Shown piece after piece: positions 31,098-40,377 of a stretch of 64,000 nucleotides of DNA (within the stretch, counting starts at the first letter, position 1; the number at the start of each line of letters is the position of its first letter). Made by a program: the position numbers and the translations under genes. The notes below the pieces were generated by a model. That model was not told where the DNA came from and searched no databases. It saw only the letters and a list, made by a program, of their open reading frames with translations. The stretch comes from JAXHTY01 sp034189225. GTDB lineage: Bacteria; Desulfobacterota; Desulfobacteria; Desulfobacterales; Desulfosudaceae. The stretch lies in NCBI GenBank assembly GCA_034189225.1, contig JAXHVL010000189.1:41114-105113 (forward strand), given 5' to 3'.

Positions 31098-33350
31098 ATG
31101 GTGGACACCCCCAAGCGAATTCTCATTGTCGATGATAATCATGCCATACACGAGGATTTGCGACAGATCCTTGCGGGGCAGGACCCTTCACCCATAGAAA
31201 TCAAGACCCGCGCCCATGAGCAAGAGTTGTTTGGTGAATCACTGCCTCCATTGAATTCCCCCGCCGCTTCCACCGGTTACGTCATTGATGACGTCTATCA
31301 GGGCGGGGAAGCCGTTGATAAGGTGGATGCCGCGGAAGCCGAAGGATTTCCCTATGCATTGATTTTTATGGATGTCCGAATGCCGCCGGGAATCGATGGC
31401 ATCGAGGCAGCGAAGCGGATATGGGATAAACATCCCTATGTGGAAGTTGTGATCTGTACAGCCTATACCGATTATTCATGGGACGATATCGTGGATGAAC
31501 TCGGCTCCACGGATCGGCTTTTGTTTATGCGCAAGCCCTTTGACAGTGTGGCCGTTAAGCAGACAGCCCTGTCGTTGACCAAAAAATGGGAACTGGGGCA
31601 AAAAGACCGGGCGTATCGGAAGAATCTGGAAAGAGAGATCGGGATCCGAACCCGTCAGTTAAATGATATGATTCTTCATCTAAAGAAGATGAAAGAGCAG
31701 GCAGAGACCGCGGCCATTGCGAAATCCAATTTTCTGTCCAACATGAGTCATGAAATACGCACGCCCCTGAACGGCATTCTGGGCATGACCGATCTGCTGC
31801 TGGATACGAGGCTGGACGAGGAGCAGAAGGATTATGCCCATTCGATAAAGATTTCCGGGGATTCCTTGATTACCGTGATCAATGATATTCTGGATTTTTC
31901 CAAGATGGAGGCCGGAAAGGTGGAAATCGAACAGATCGATTTCAGCCTTCGGGATGTGGTTGAAAGCGCCGCGGATATTGTTGCTGTGCAGGCCCATGAA
32001 AAAGGCATTGAGCTGAGCGTGGGGATTCAACCCGATGTGCCGGATAAACTGAAGGGAGACCCGAACCGGTTGCGACAGGTGTTGTTGAATCTGGCGGCCA
32101 ATGCCGTAAAGTTCACCGATCGGGGCGAAATCGTTATCAAGGTCCGGGAGGGAAAGCCGGGCGGTGAGCCCCCGGCCGAAGAAGGTGACACCATGGGTGG
32201 GCAAGCGGCGGAACGTCCCGTGGTTCTCTATGCCGAGGTGCTTGATACGGGTATCGGGTTGACGGAAGAAAAGCAGAAGAAGTTGTTCTTTCCTTTTACC
32301 CAGGCGGATGCCTCTACCAGTCGCAAGTATGGGGGCACCGGCCTGGGGCTTGCCATCTCCAAACAACTGGTGGACTTGATGGGCGGGGAAATTAATGTCA
32401 CCAGCCGTCCGGCGCGTGGGTCCCGGTTCTGGTTTACCGCCCGATTCCATCAGTCTCCCGATGAGGAGCGGATCGGCCTGCCCCAAGGGCATTTGGACGA
32501 TATGCGCTGCCTGATGGTCGGGGATAATGCCACCGGTCACGATATTTTGAGCATGTACATTCATCATTGGGGCGGGCGCTGTGAAACCGCCGTAAACACG
32601 GATGATGCCATCGCCATGCTAAGCGCTGCACTGAATTCTGACTCTTTTGATCTGATCATTGCCGATGTGAAATACGATGACATCGATACATACAGCAGAA
32701 TCGCCGCAACCATAAAGAATCGTCACAACCTGGCCACTATTCCCATGATCTGCATGGTTTCGAAGGTTCGCAAAAAGGATGCGGGAGACCTGGATGCCGC
32801 GGGGTATCAGGCCTGTCTCAGCAAACCGATCAAGCAGAAACATCTTTATAATTATTTGCAGGGACTGCGGGATACGTCCCAAAGAGAACGGCCGGAGAAG
32901 ACCACAGACCCGGGTAAGCAGGCCGGCAGAGAATCCGGGCAAAGGCCGGCAGGCAGAGACATCGCCGCCAGCGGCGCCAAGGTATTGGTAGTGGATGACA
33001 ATCCCGTCAACCGGAAGGTGCTGGTGACCATGCTGGGTAAGTTGAATCTTACCTGCGACATGGTGGAAAATGGCAAACAGGCGGTAGCGGCATGCCGGGA
33101 AAAGGATTATGAGATGATTTTTATGGATTGCCTCATGCCCGTCATGGATGGGTATAAGGCCACCCGGTTGATACGGAACGGCAATACCGCCGGATCGCCG
33201 CCGATCATCGCCATCACCGCCGATGCTTATGCCGAAACCCGGGACCGGTGCCTGGAAGCGGGCATGGACGATTATATCACCAAGCCGTTTAACATGAAAA
33301 TTATTGCAGAAACCGTTTCCCGGTACCTGGCGGATGTGATTCCGGATTGA
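31098..33350 (+). CDS. Hybrid sensor histidine kinase with three receiver modules
   Basis: A 750-residue cytoplasmic signalling protein. An N-terminal receiver (RILIVDDNHAIHED; phosphoacceptor in LIFMDVRMPPG at about 91) is followed by a coiled linker and a HisKA domain with NMSHEIRTPLNGILGMTDLL (His near 218). The HATPase domain has NLAANAVKFTD, DTGIG and GGTGLGLAISKQLVDLMGG. A degenerate middle receiver (MRCLMVGDNAT..IIADVKYDD) and a standard receiver (KVLVVDDNPVNRK; IFMDCLMPVMDGY) follow. No sensor or membrane domain is seen, so it is probably driven through the N-terminal receiver. The ATG at 31098 has GGAGA eight bases upstream, preferred over a GTG ten codons earlier. Convergent with hemL. 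Confidence 0.9.
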   Translation: MVDTPKRILIVDDNHAIHEDLRQILAGQDPSPIEIKTRAHEQELFGESLPPLNSPAASTGYVIDDVYQGGEAVDKVDAAEAEGFPYALIFMDVRMPPGIDGIEAAKRIWDKHPYVEVVICTAYTDYSWDDIVDELGSTDRLLFMRKPFDSVAVKQTALSLTKKWELGQKDRAYRKNLEREIGIRTRQLNDMILHLKKMKEQAETAAIAKSNFLSNMSHEIRTPLNGILGMTDLLLDTRLDEEQKDYAHSIKISGDSLITVINDILDFSKMEAGKVEIEQIDFSLRDVVESAADIVAVQAHEKGIELSVGIQPDVPDKLKGDPNRLRQVLLNLAANAVKFTDRGEIVIKVREGKPGGEPPAEEGDTMGGQAAERPVVLYAEVLDTGIGLTEEKQKKLFFPFTQADASTSRKYGGTGLGLAISKQLVDLMGGEINVTSRPARGSRFWFTARFHQSPDEERIGLPQGHLDDMRCLMVGDNATGHDILSMYIHHWGGRCETAVNTDDAIAMLSAALNSDSFDLIIADVKYDDIDTYSRIAATIKNRHNLATIPMICMVSKVRKKDAGDLDAAGYQACLSKPIKQKHLYNYLQGLRDTSQRERPEKTTDPGKQAGRESGQRPAGRDIAASGAKVLVVDDNPVNRKVLVTMLGKLNLTCDMVENGKQAVAACREKDYEMIFMDCLMPVMDGYKATRLIRNGNTAGSPPIIAITADAYAETRDRCLEAGMDDYITKPFNMKIIAETVSRYLADVIPD

Positions 33351-33365
33351 ATGACCGACGCCATA

Positions 33366-34649
33366 TCACAGGGTCTTCATGACATTTTTCGCCGCCGCCA
33401 CGGTCTGGTCGATATGGTCCGCAGTGTGGGTCGTGGACACGAAAACCGCCTCAAACTGGGAGGGGGCCAGGTAGATGCCGTTTTCGAGCATCTGCCGGTA
33501 ATAGGCGGCGAACCGGTCAAGATCGCTGGTTTTGGCGGTTTCAAAATCCCTGACAGGGGTGTCCGTGAAAAACAGGCCGAGCATAGCCCCCACAGAATGG
33601 GCCTGAACGGCTATCCCCGCCTCTGATGCCGCATTCCTGAGACCTTCCACGAGGCGGGTTGCGGTCGCTTCAAGGGATTCGTAAACGCCGTCTTTATTCA
33701 GCAGAGTGAGCGTGGCAATACCGGCGGCCATGGCCAGGGGGTTGCCGGCCAGGGTTCCGGCCTGATACACGTTGCCTTCCGGTGCCACATGCCTCATGAG
33801 TTCGGCGGAACCGCCATAGACCCCCACGGGCATGCCGCCGCCGATGATTTTGCCCAGGCAGGTCATATCCGGTATCACGCCGTATCGTTCCTGCGCTCCG
33901 CCGTAAGCCACCCGGAAGCCGGACATGACTTCATCAAAAATCAAGATACTTCCGTGTCGTCTGGTCTCTTCCCGTAATGTCTCGAGAAATGCCGTATCCG
34001 GCGCCACCATGCCCATGTTGCCGGCCACCGGCTCCACGATGACGCAGGCGATGTCACGGCCGAATTTATCAAAGATCCGGTGAACCGCATCAGCGTCATT
34101 GTATGGCAGCGAAAGCGTTTTTCGGATAATATCCTCGGGGACGCCCGGACTGCCGGGTATTCCCTGCGTGGCGACCCCGGAGCCGGCGCTCACCAGTAAG
34201 GTATCCGCATGTCCGTGGTAGCAGCCGTCAAATTTCACCACCACGTCCCGGCCGGTGGCGGCCCGGGCCACCCGGAGCGCACTCATGGTGGCCTCGGTGC
34301 CGGAGTTCACCATGCGGACCATTTCGATGGACGGCACCGCATCCGCAATCATCCCGGCCAGCTCAATTTCAAGATCGATGGAGGCGCCGAAGCTCAGACC
34401 TCTTTTCAGTGCCGATTCCACCGCGCTGATCACCGCCATGTGATTGTGGCCAACGATCATGGGCCCCCATGAGCCAACGAAATCGATATATCGGTTGCTG
34501 TCGGCGTCGATGATTTCAGCGCCCTGGGCGCTTTGAATAAAAAGCGGGGTCGTTCCCACGGATTTCCCTGATCGAACCGGGCTGTTGACACCGCCTGGTA
34601 TGAGTTTGCTGGCTTTTTCAAAAAGCGCATCGGATTTATTGCGGTTCAT
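33366..34649 (-). CDS. hemL: Glutamate-1-semialdehyde 2,1-aminomutase
   Basis: PLP enzyme converting glutamate-1-semialdehyde to 5-aminolevulinate for tetrapyrrole synthesis by the C5 route. The 427-residue length is typical. Motifs are KLIPGGVNSPVRS, MVNSGTEATMSALRVARA, FDGCYHGHADTLLVSAGSG, LIFDEVMSGFRVA and DMTCLGKIIGGGMPVGVYGG, with the PLP lysine at about K267. It ends 15 bp from the stop of the convergent kinase gene. No other heme genes are adjacent. Confidence 0.97.
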   Translation of the reverse strand: MNRNKSDALFEKASKLIPGGVNSPVRSGKSVGTTPLFIQSAQGAEIIDADSNRYIDFVGSWGPMIVGHNHMAVISAVESALKRGLSFGASIDLEIELAGMIADAVPSIEMVRMVNSGTEATMSALRVARAATGRDVVVKFDGCYHGHADTLLVSAGSGVATQGIPGSPGVPEDIIRKTLSLPYNDADAVHRIFDKFGRDIACVIVEPVAGNMGMVAPDTAFLETLREETRRHGSILIFDEVMSGFRVAYGGAQERYGVIPDMTCLGKIIGGGMPVGVYGGSAELMRHVAPEGNVYQAGTLAGNPLAMAAGIATLTLLNKDGVYESLEATATRLVEGLRNAASEAGIAVQAHSVGAMLGLFFTDTPVRDFETAKTSDLDRFAAYYRQMLENGIYLAPSQFEAVFVSTTHTADHIDQTVAAAKNVMKTL

Positions 34650-34744
34650 TGATATTACCTCTGTCTGGTGTAGCGTTCATATTATCATTATAGAAAATGA
34701 ATAAATACCAGATATGACCGGGCAAGGTCAAGGAGTTGTGAGTG

Positions 34745-34774
34745 TTGACAGAAGGCGAGGGATGGTTATAGATT
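34745..34774 (+). promoter_or_regulatory. Possible promoter of the KptA-like gene
   Basis: TTGACA (34745-34750) and TAGATT (34769-34774) are spaced 18 bp, about 45 bp upstream of the gene. Confidence 0.45.
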
Positions 34775-34816
34775 TTAAGAGAATAAATAAAATCGTAAAA
34801 GGAGTTAAAGCCTTTT

Positions 34817-35578
34817 ATGCCCATACCCAAGGCAAATAAAAAACTGGCAAAGTTCATTGATACCATGCTGGGCCGTTGTCCATGGGAGTTCGGGCTGGTG
34901 CCGGATGCCCGCGGATATGTCAAAATCAAGGAATTTCTCAAGGCCCTGAACGAGGAGGAGGGATGGCGACATGTGCGGCAATCCCTGCTAAACGAACTCC
35001 TGCTGACCGTCCCTGATGCGCCCTTTGAAATCAGCGAAGGCCATATCCGGGCAACCGACAGGTCCCATCTTCGTCCGCCGGTTGATGCGGCCGAGCCGCC
35101 GGTGCTGCTCTATGTCTGTGTCCGGGGAAAGGCATATCCCCGGGTGATTGAGCATGGCATTTCCCCTTCCTTTGCCGATCAGGTGGTTCTGGCCGTGGAC
35201 CGGCAGATGGCCGAAAAAATCGGCAAGCGGCGGGATGCCGAGGCGATTACATTAACGGTGGAAACGGAAAAGGCCCAGGCCGGGGGCGTGGTGTTCAATC
35301 AGGCGGGGGAGGGGCTTTTCCTGGCCGAATTTATACCGCCTGGGTGTTTTACGGGACCGCCCCCGCCCAGGGAAAAACCCGCTCCCCGGCCGGCGGCGAA
35401 GAAGCCCCCGCAACAGCCGGCCGAAGGCACTCAGACCCGCGCCGGTACGTTTACCCCTTCCCTGAGCGACAAGTCCGGTGTGGCCGGAAACAAGAAGGCC
35501 GGCAAAAAGAAGGAGCCGGACTGGAAAAAGGACCGCAAGCGGATCCGCCGGGAAAAACAGAAGGGCAATTTACCGTAA
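34817..35578 (+). CDS. Divergent RNA 2'-phosphotransferase (KptA/Tpt1)-like protein
   Basis: The N-terminal 170 residues fit the KptA/Tpt1 layout. LAKFIDTMLGRCPWEFGLVP plus GYVKIKEFLKAL resembles the winged-helix LSxxLRHxP..GWVxVxxLL, and FEISEGHIRATDRSHLRPP stands where RANQGHS lies. LYVCVRGKAYPRVIEHGI then corresponds to LYHGT...I...GI, followed by VVLAVDRQMAEKIGKRRDAE. Tpt1 enzymes remove a 2'-phosphate from RNA with NAD+. Several canonical catalytic residues (the Arg-His of LRH, the His of YHGT) are not conserved here, so activity is uncertain. Residues 175-253 form a Pro/Lys/Arg-rich tail, unusual for the family and perhaps RNA-binding. The ribosome site AAAGGAG is unusually distant, about 12 bases. 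Confidence 0.55.
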   Translation: MPIPKANKKLAKFIDTMLGRCPWEFGLVPDARGYVKIKEFLKALNEEEGWRHVRQSLLNELLLTVPDAPFEISEGHIRATDRSHLRPPVDAAEPPVLLYVCVRGKAYPRVIEHGISPSFADQVVLAVDRQMAEKIGKRRDAEAITLTVETEKAQAGGVVFNQAGEGLFLAEFIPPGCFTGPPPPREKPAPRPAAKKPPQQPAEGTQTRAGTFTPSLSDKSGVAGNKKAGKKKEPDWKKDRKRIRREKQKGNLP

Positions 35579-35593
35579 TGTCAGGGCGGATGG

Positions 35594-35730
35594 TCCCGTA
35601 AAAAGTCAATTTTGGGACGGCAAAGTAAAAAGTTCAAGTTCGAGGCGCGCAAAATCTCGAGGAATGGAGCGTACTTGGCGGTACGTGACATGACGAGAGA
35701 TGCAGCGCAACAAAGAAATTGGACTTCCAA
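35594..35730. repeat. Element G, copy 2
   Basis: CCCGTAAAAAGTC, then TTCGAGGCGCGCAAAATC, the palindrome CGTACTTGGCGGTACG and AACAAAGAAATTGGACTTCC. Very close to 18579-18730. The following 35731-35900 contains an inverted repeat of TTGCCTCTCGCAAAGACGC type and no gene. Confidence 0.8.
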
Positions 35731-35904
35731 GGAACTTAATTTGCCAATTTGAGAAAAAGTTGCCTCTCGCAAAGACGCAAAGATCGCAGAGAAATGAAAA
35801 GAATATTCTTGGCGATCTTGGCGGCTTGGCGAGAGGATAACAAATATAAAGTGCGGATATTCAATCAATAATCAAGAAGCAATGACGGCAAAAAATGATG
35901 CCAC

Positions 35905-35968
35905 CGGCCCGAAGTTCCTTTCTGCAAAAACGCCGTAGCGGGGTTAGAAGCTTTTTACGAAGCCGTCA
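35905..35968 (-). repeat. Element B, inverted copy
   Basis: TTTCTGCAAAAACGCCGTAG..GGGGTTAGAAGCTTTTTACGAAGCCGTC is the reverse complement of the element B left end. It runs right up to the stop codon of the methyltransferase gene. Confidence 0.75.
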
Positions 35969-36679
35969 GGGCTGTCGTTTCAGATAAACCACAAGGCTCT
36001 TGCCGAGAACGGGATTCAGCAGGCGGCTGGCCAGGCGGGTGATCCTGGGGCGCGCCAGGATATCCCAGGCCAGAAACCGGTGGTAAAGCTTGACCGGCGG
36101 GGAATCGTCCCGGGTTGGGCCCACCAGGCATTTCAGCCACCAGTAGGGTGAATGCAGGCTGTGGGCAAAATGCCGTGACACCTTGTGCACGCCCAGCCGT
36201 TCCAGCCGGTTTATCAGTTGTTCTTCCGTGTATATCCGCACATGGCCCTGATTGGCATTAAAGTATTCATCCGAGAGCGCCCAGCATATCCGTTCGGGGA
36301 AATAACGCGGCACGCTGACCACCAGGTCTTTCCCCGGCTTGACAACGCGGATGATTTCTTTCATCGCGGCACTGTCTTCGGGAATGTGTTCCAGCACCTC
36401 TGAGCAGATCACCAGGTCAAAGGTGTTGTCGCGAAAGGGCAGCCGGAGAATATCGGTCGCAGACAGATGCCAGGTGCCGCCACCGTGTTCTTCAAGGCGG
36501 TCGTGGAAGGCCAGGCGTTCCTGTGCCGTTTTCAGGGAATCGAAGTCCAGGTCGGCGCCTACCACGCAGACGCCCGGCAGCCGGTAGGCTGCGCATGTAT
36601 GGCGCCCTTCGCCGCAGCCGATATCAAGGATCTTTGCCCCCGGTTGTATGTCAAGCCTGCTGAAATCTGCCGTAATCAC
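35966..36679 (-). CDS. Class I SAM-dependent methyltransferase
   Basis: A 237-residue methyltransferase of the Methyltransf_11 type. The SAM-binding motif I is AKILDIGCGEGRHTCAAY (about 14-31), the acidic loop VVGADLDFDSL follows, and motif IV is FDLVICSEVLEHIPED. The C-terminal half (about 120-237), with LSDEYFNANQGHVRIYTEEQ and SPYWWLKCLVGPTRDD, resembles methyltransferases of glycan or lipid loci. Its substrate is unknown. It starts inside the end of the glycosyltransferase gene (29-bp overlap), so the two are translated together and the acceptor is probably a glycan or glycolipid. Confidence 0.88.
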   Translation of the reverse strand: MITADFSRLDIQPGAKILDIGCGEGRHTCAAYRLPGVCVVGADLDFDSLKTAQERLAFHDRLEEHGGGTWHLSATDILRLPFRDNTFDLVICSEVLEHIPEDSAAMKEIIRVVKPGKDLVVSVPRYFPERICWALSDEYFNANQGHVRIYTEEQLINRLERLGVHKVSRHFAHSLHSPYWWLKCLVGPTRDDSPPVKLYHRFLAWDILARPRITRLASRLLNPVLGKSLVVYLKRQP

Positions 36680-37919
36680 GTATCACCTCTCTGTAAATAG
36701 CCACGGTTTCCCGGGCGGCCAATTCCCATGTAAAATGGTTGTGGACTCTCTGGTATCCCTTTCGGCCGAGTTCTTCTGCAAGTGTCGGGTTGTCGAAGAT
36801 TCTTGCGATGGCGCCCGCGATGGCATCCGGGTTTTCGGGCGGCACGATGATGCCGGCGTCTCCCACCACTTCGGGGAGCGCGCCGCCGGAGGTGCTGATG
36901 ACGGGCACGGCGCATGCCATGGCTTCGCCGGCGGGTAGGCCGAATCCTTCGTAAACCGAAGGAACAACGGCCACCGTTGCCCGGGCATATTCCCGGACAA
37001 AAGCTTCATTGCTGATGCGGCCCGTAAAGTTGATCAGCCGGCCGATGCCGAGCTCGCGGATCAGTCGTTCAACACCGCCATTTTCCTTGGGCTTGCCAAT
37101 GACCGTCAGTCGGAGGTCCCGTTGGGCGGAGAGTTTTTTTACGGCCCGAAGCAGGTGGTACATGCCCTTTAAAGGGGTATCCGCACTGTTGGTGACGATG
37201 ATGCTGTTGGGTTCTCTCTCGATTTCCGGCATGGGATAGAAAAGTTCGGTGTTGATACCGTTGGGGATGACGGAAAACCGGTTTTTGGAAATATTGAAAT
37301 CCCGGCTGATATCATTCTTGGCGCATTCGGACACCGTAATGACATGGGGCAGTGCCCGGGAAACACGCTTCTGCATGCCAAGGAACGAGTACCACCGCAT
37401 GTGCCGGAGTTTGGTCAGGCGGGCGCTGGCGCTTCGGACGGCGATATCCCGGTCCACGGTAATGGGATGATGAATGGTCGCCAGGATCGGAATGTGCCGC
37501 TGAATGGCCAGAAGGCCGTAGGACAGGCACTGGTTGTCATGCACAATATCGTAGTTGTGGAACCGGCCGCGCAAATAATGGTATGCGCGCAACCCGAATG
37601 TAAAGGGCTCTGGGAATCCCATGGTGGAGACCCCTGCCCATTCCATGAAATTGACCGGCTGGATCAATTCCCGCCAGGTGGGCATGCGGAACAGGGCTTC
37701 GGGATTATACAGGTCAAGGCAATCAATGGGGGTGAGCTTCACCCCGTCTCTCAATTGGGGATCAGGCGGACCGGCCAGCACCTCAACGCTATGGCCCATG
37801 CGGGAAAGCCAGTAACTCAGGTTTCGTACGTAAACGCCCTGCCCGCCGCAATGGGGGTTGCTCCGGTAACTCAACAGGCAGATACGAAGGGGTTTGTCCG
37901 CGGTGGCCCTGATTGTCAT
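36651..37919 (-). CDS. Glycosyltransferase family 4
   Basis: A 422-residue GT-B fold glycosyltransferase. The N-terminal acceptor domain begins LRICLLSYRSNPHCGGQGVY and contains HDNQCLSYGL and TIHHPITVDRD. The C-terminal donor domain has VIPNGINTELFYP, LRLTVIGKPKENGG, VVPSVYEGFGLPAGEAMACA (the E-x7-E signature) and STSGGALPEVVGDAGIIVPP. It likely transfers a sugar from a nucleotide sugar on the cytoplasmic side. Only a methyltransferase is linked, and no polymerase or flippase is nearby, so it is not an O-antigen locus. Donor and acceptor cannot be told. Confidence 0.92.
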   Translation of the reverse strand: MTIRATADKPLRICLLSYRSNPHCGGQGVYVRNLSYWLSRMGHSVEVLAGPPDPQLRDGVKLTPIDCLDLYNPEALFRMPTWRELIQPVNFMEWAGVSTMGFPEPFTFGLRAYHYLRGRFHNYDIVHDNQCLSYGLLAIQRHIPILATIHHPITVDRDIAVRSASARLTKLRHMRWYSFLGMQKRVSRALPHVITVSECAKNDISRDFNISKNRFSVIPNGINTELFYPMPEIEREPNSIIVTNSADTPLKGMYHLLRAVKKLSAQRDLRLTVIGKPKENGGVERLIRELGIGRLINFTGRISNEAFVREYARATVAVVPSVYEGFGLPAGEAMACAVPVISTSGGALPEVVGDAGIIVPPENPDAIAGAIARIFDNPTLAEELGRKGYQRVHNHFTWELAARETVAIYREVIRDYGRFQQA

Positions 37920-38049
37920 TGGTTTCGATTTCCAGATGTTATCCAGTTGTAAAAAATATAAATTGTATACAGCCGTTGCGGTGCCGGGTCAAGCTATTTT
38001 TGCAACCCATTAATATGGAAAGGGAATCTTTTCAGAATGATTTAAGCGC

Positions 38050-38432
38050 TTTTTACTGGTCGTACTCAAGGTTAAAGCCCCCGCCTTTAGGCGGGCAGAT
38101 TTACCACTCCCTTTTAATGTGCTATGCTTCAATAAAAGCCGGCGTTTTCCGGGCATCTATTCGATGCATATATCTTCGTGCCCTTCGTGCTCTTCGTGGT
38201 AATAAATACCAAATCAAATTAACCACGAAGTTCACGAAGAACACGAAGGGTGAGCTCAAGAATCATGTGCCTTCGTGGTTCGTGTTTCGAATTTAATTTT
38301 GAGTATCATTTTGAACTTGAGAAAGATGGTAATTTCAAGACGGCGCATTAACGGGTCTGTAGACCCGTATCCCGGCTTTCAGCCGTTTGTTTCAACCCAT
38401 CCCGCCACAAAGGCCGGGGTGGTTGTTGAGTT
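38050..38432. repeat. About 380-bp composite repeat F, copy 2
   Basis: Same order as 22705-23078: TTTTTACTGG, CCCGCCTTTAGGCGGG, CCTTTTAATGTGCTATG, CATCTATTCGATGC, the TTCGTG inverted repeat (38172-38253), CCCGGCTTTCAGCCGTTTG and GGTTGTTGAGT. The remainder of the 37920-38525 gap holds no gene; a short GGAACTTAA motif found in several gaps is near 38455. Confidence 0.85.
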
Positions 38433-38525
38433 TGCCGTCCGCAAGCGACTTCCAAGGAACTTAACGCGGTGATTCATTTAAAATCAAAGTATCAAACGGC
38501 GCTCTCCGCGGTGATCGATATAATG

Positions 38526-39959
38526 TTAAAGAGCGGCCATGAGTTTTTCGTGGATATTGTCAAACCCGCCGTTGGACATCACAAGGATAAGGTCCCCCGG
38601 CCGGGCGGCGGTTTTCAGGTAATCCACAATGGCATCGGCATCGGGAAAGCAGTGGGCACTTTTGCCCTGGCGTGCCAGGTCACCTACCAGCCGGGACGAT
38701 GAAAAGCGCTGCCTTTCCGGCACCTTTTCCGGCAGGGGCGGTTCACTGATGCAGATAAGATCCGCGTTGTCAAAGGCGCGGGCATAGTCCTGCTGAAACA
38801 CGTTGCGCATGCTGGTGTTGGTGCGGGGTTCAAAAACCGCAATAAGACGGCCATCCGGGTAAAAAGGTTTGATGCCGTTGATGGTTTCCCGGACGGCCGT
38901 TGGGTGATGGGCGAAATCGTCCATCACCGTGATCTGATTTTTGACGCCGCGCACTTCCTGTCGCCGTTTAACGCCTTTGAAGGTGGCCAGGGCCTCGCAG
39001 ATATGGTGTTCCGTAACGCCGGCAGCCGATGCCGCGCCAATGGCGGCCAGCATGTTGGACAGGTTGTGGGCGCCGGTGAGCGGCGCCGAGAACCGGCCGA
39101 ACAAGTGATGACCGCTCAGGGCTGCAAAACGGGTATGAGGCGGGGTAATCTGAATATCGTCAAGCCGCCAGTGGGCAGCTTCTGTGCGGCCATATGGCCT
39201 TACCGTGCAGGCCAGGTCATTGGTCAGTTCGGCGACATTTTCGTCCCCGTCAAAGGCAAGAAGCAGGGAATCCCCGCGCAGGCCGGTCAGGAACTGCCGA
39301 AACGTCTGTTTGACCGCTGCAAGATTCTTGAAAATATCGGCATGGTCGAACTCGATGCCGGTGAGAATCGTAATCGCCGGATCATAGTGAAAAAATTTTG
39401 ATCGTTTGTCAAAAAAAGCGGTGTCGTATTCATCGCCTTCAATGACCATGTGCGGTCCGCCGCCGGCCCGGAAATTGCCGTCAAATCCGCCGACCATGCC
39501 GCCAATCATGAAGGAGGGGTCCAGTCCGGCCGTGTGAAGAATCCAGGCCAGCAGGGCGGAGGTTGTGGTTTTGCCATGGGTGCCGCACACCAGGAGAATG
39601 TCTTTGCCAGCGGCGGCAAACCGGTTCACTGCCTGGGGCATGGAGCAGTAGGGAAGGGCCATTTCGATCATTTTCTGGACTTCCGGGTTATCCCGGCTGA
39701 CGGCGTTGCCCACCACCACCAGATCCGGGCCGTGGGCCAGGTTGCCGGCGGCAAACCCCGATGCTATGGGAATATCCCGGTGGTTCAGCAGGTCGCTCAT
39801 GGGCGGGTAAATGTTCTGGTCCGACCCGGTAACCCGGTATCCAGCAGCATCCAGCAGGCATGCCAGGGCGGCCATGGCGGTGCCGCATGCCGCAGTGAGG
39901 TGAATGGTTTGCGGGTTATCCGGAATGGTATTCAGGGCGGGGTCGGGCGATTTCATCAT
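38526..39959 (-). CDS. mpl: UDP-N-acetylmuramate:L-Ala-gamma-D-Glu-meso-DAP ligase
   Basis: Mpl re-attaches recovered murein tripeptide to UDP-MurNAc, a peptidoglycan recycling step. The 477-residue protein follows the Mur ligase plan: an N-terminal UDP-binding domain with AACGTAMAALACLLDAAGYRV, a central ATPase domain with LLVCGTHGKTTTSALLAW (P-loop near 126-133), VIEGDEYDTAFFDKRSKF and GIEFDHADIF, and a C-terminal domain with MDDFAHHPTAV and VFEPRTNTSMR. These distinguish it from MurC. The start overlaps the upstream ferredoxin stop by 4 bp (ATGA), which couples the two genes. Confidence 0.93.
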   Translation of the reverse strand: MMKSPDPALNTIPDNPQTIHLTAACGTAMAALACLLDAAGYRVTGSDQNIYPPMSDLLNHRDIPIASGFAAGNLAHGPDLVVVGNAVSRDNPEVQKMIEMALPYCSMPQAVNRFAAAGKDILLVCGTHGKTTTSALLAWILHTAGLDPSFMIGGMVGGFDGNFRAGGGPHMVIEGDEYDTAFFDKRSKFFHYDPAITILTGIEFDHADIFKNLAAVKQTFRQFLTGLRGDSLLLAFDGDENVAELTNDLACTVRPYGRTEAAHWRLDDIQITPPHTRFAALSGHHLFGRFSAPLTGAHNLSNMLAAIGAASAAGVTEHHICEALATFKGVKRRQEVRGVKNQITVMDDFAHHPTAVRETINGIKPFYPDGRLIAVFEPRTNTSMRNVFQQDYARAFDNADLICISEPPLPEKVPERQRFSSSRLVGDLARQGKSAHCFPDADAIVDYLKTAARPGDLILVMSNGGFDNIHEKLMAAL

Positions 39960-40213
39960 GTCCAGGACGGTCCGGCCGCGTGGGGGGGGTTGATTTCAGG
40001 GAATTTCAGGAAAAGGCCGCGGAATCCCGAGGCTTTTGCCTCCAGGGCCTGCTGGGGGCAGCACTCAACGCAGCACAGGCAGCTGGTGCACTGCTCGTGA
40101 TGGAATTCCGGCAGCTCCCTTTTCTGCCATGTAATGGCCCGCTTGGGGCAGATATTGTAGCAGTCCCCGCACATGATGCAGTCGTCACTGGCGACATGGA
40201 TTTGAACAGTCAT
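39956..40213 (-). CDS. 2[4Fe-4S] ferredoxin-like protein
   Basis: An 85-residue protein with two cluster motifs, CIMCGDCYNICP (about 12-23) and CTSCLCCVECCP (about 42-53), each holding the C-x2-C-x2-C-x3-CP spacing. It is probably a cytoplasmic electron carrier. The start at 40213 has AAGGA six bases upstream; an open frame reaching further lies in a repeat. It overlaps mpl by 4 bp and precedes it, an unexpected neighbour for a murein recycling enzyme. The C-terminal 25 residues (FRGLFLKFPEINPP..) are not cluster-related. Confidence 0.85.
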   Translation of the reverse strand: MTVQIHVASDDCIMCGDCYNICPKRAITWQKRELPEFHHEQCTSCLCCVECCPQQALEAKASGFRGLFLKFPEINPPHAAGPSWT

Positions 40214-40284
40214 GCGTTCGTCCTTATCTAATTTATGGATTATGAAATCAATATCAGAGCAAGGGCCGGAAGTCAATATGTTGA

Positions 40285-40377
40285 CCGTCCCTGCTCGGCT
40301 GCGTTGCAAGGGGCTGGGCACGTGTTGCTGTTCAGTTGTTTCGGCAAACTGAAAAACTTGGCAATAAACTGAAAAAT
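40285..40377. repeat. Right-end fragment of large repeat A
   Basis: CCCTGCTCGGCTGCGTTGC, then GGGCACGTGTTGCTGTTCAG and TGAAAAACTTGGCAATAAAC match the tail of the repeats at 9951-10271 and 20600-20895. A MITE has inserted directly beside it. Confidence 0.8.
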
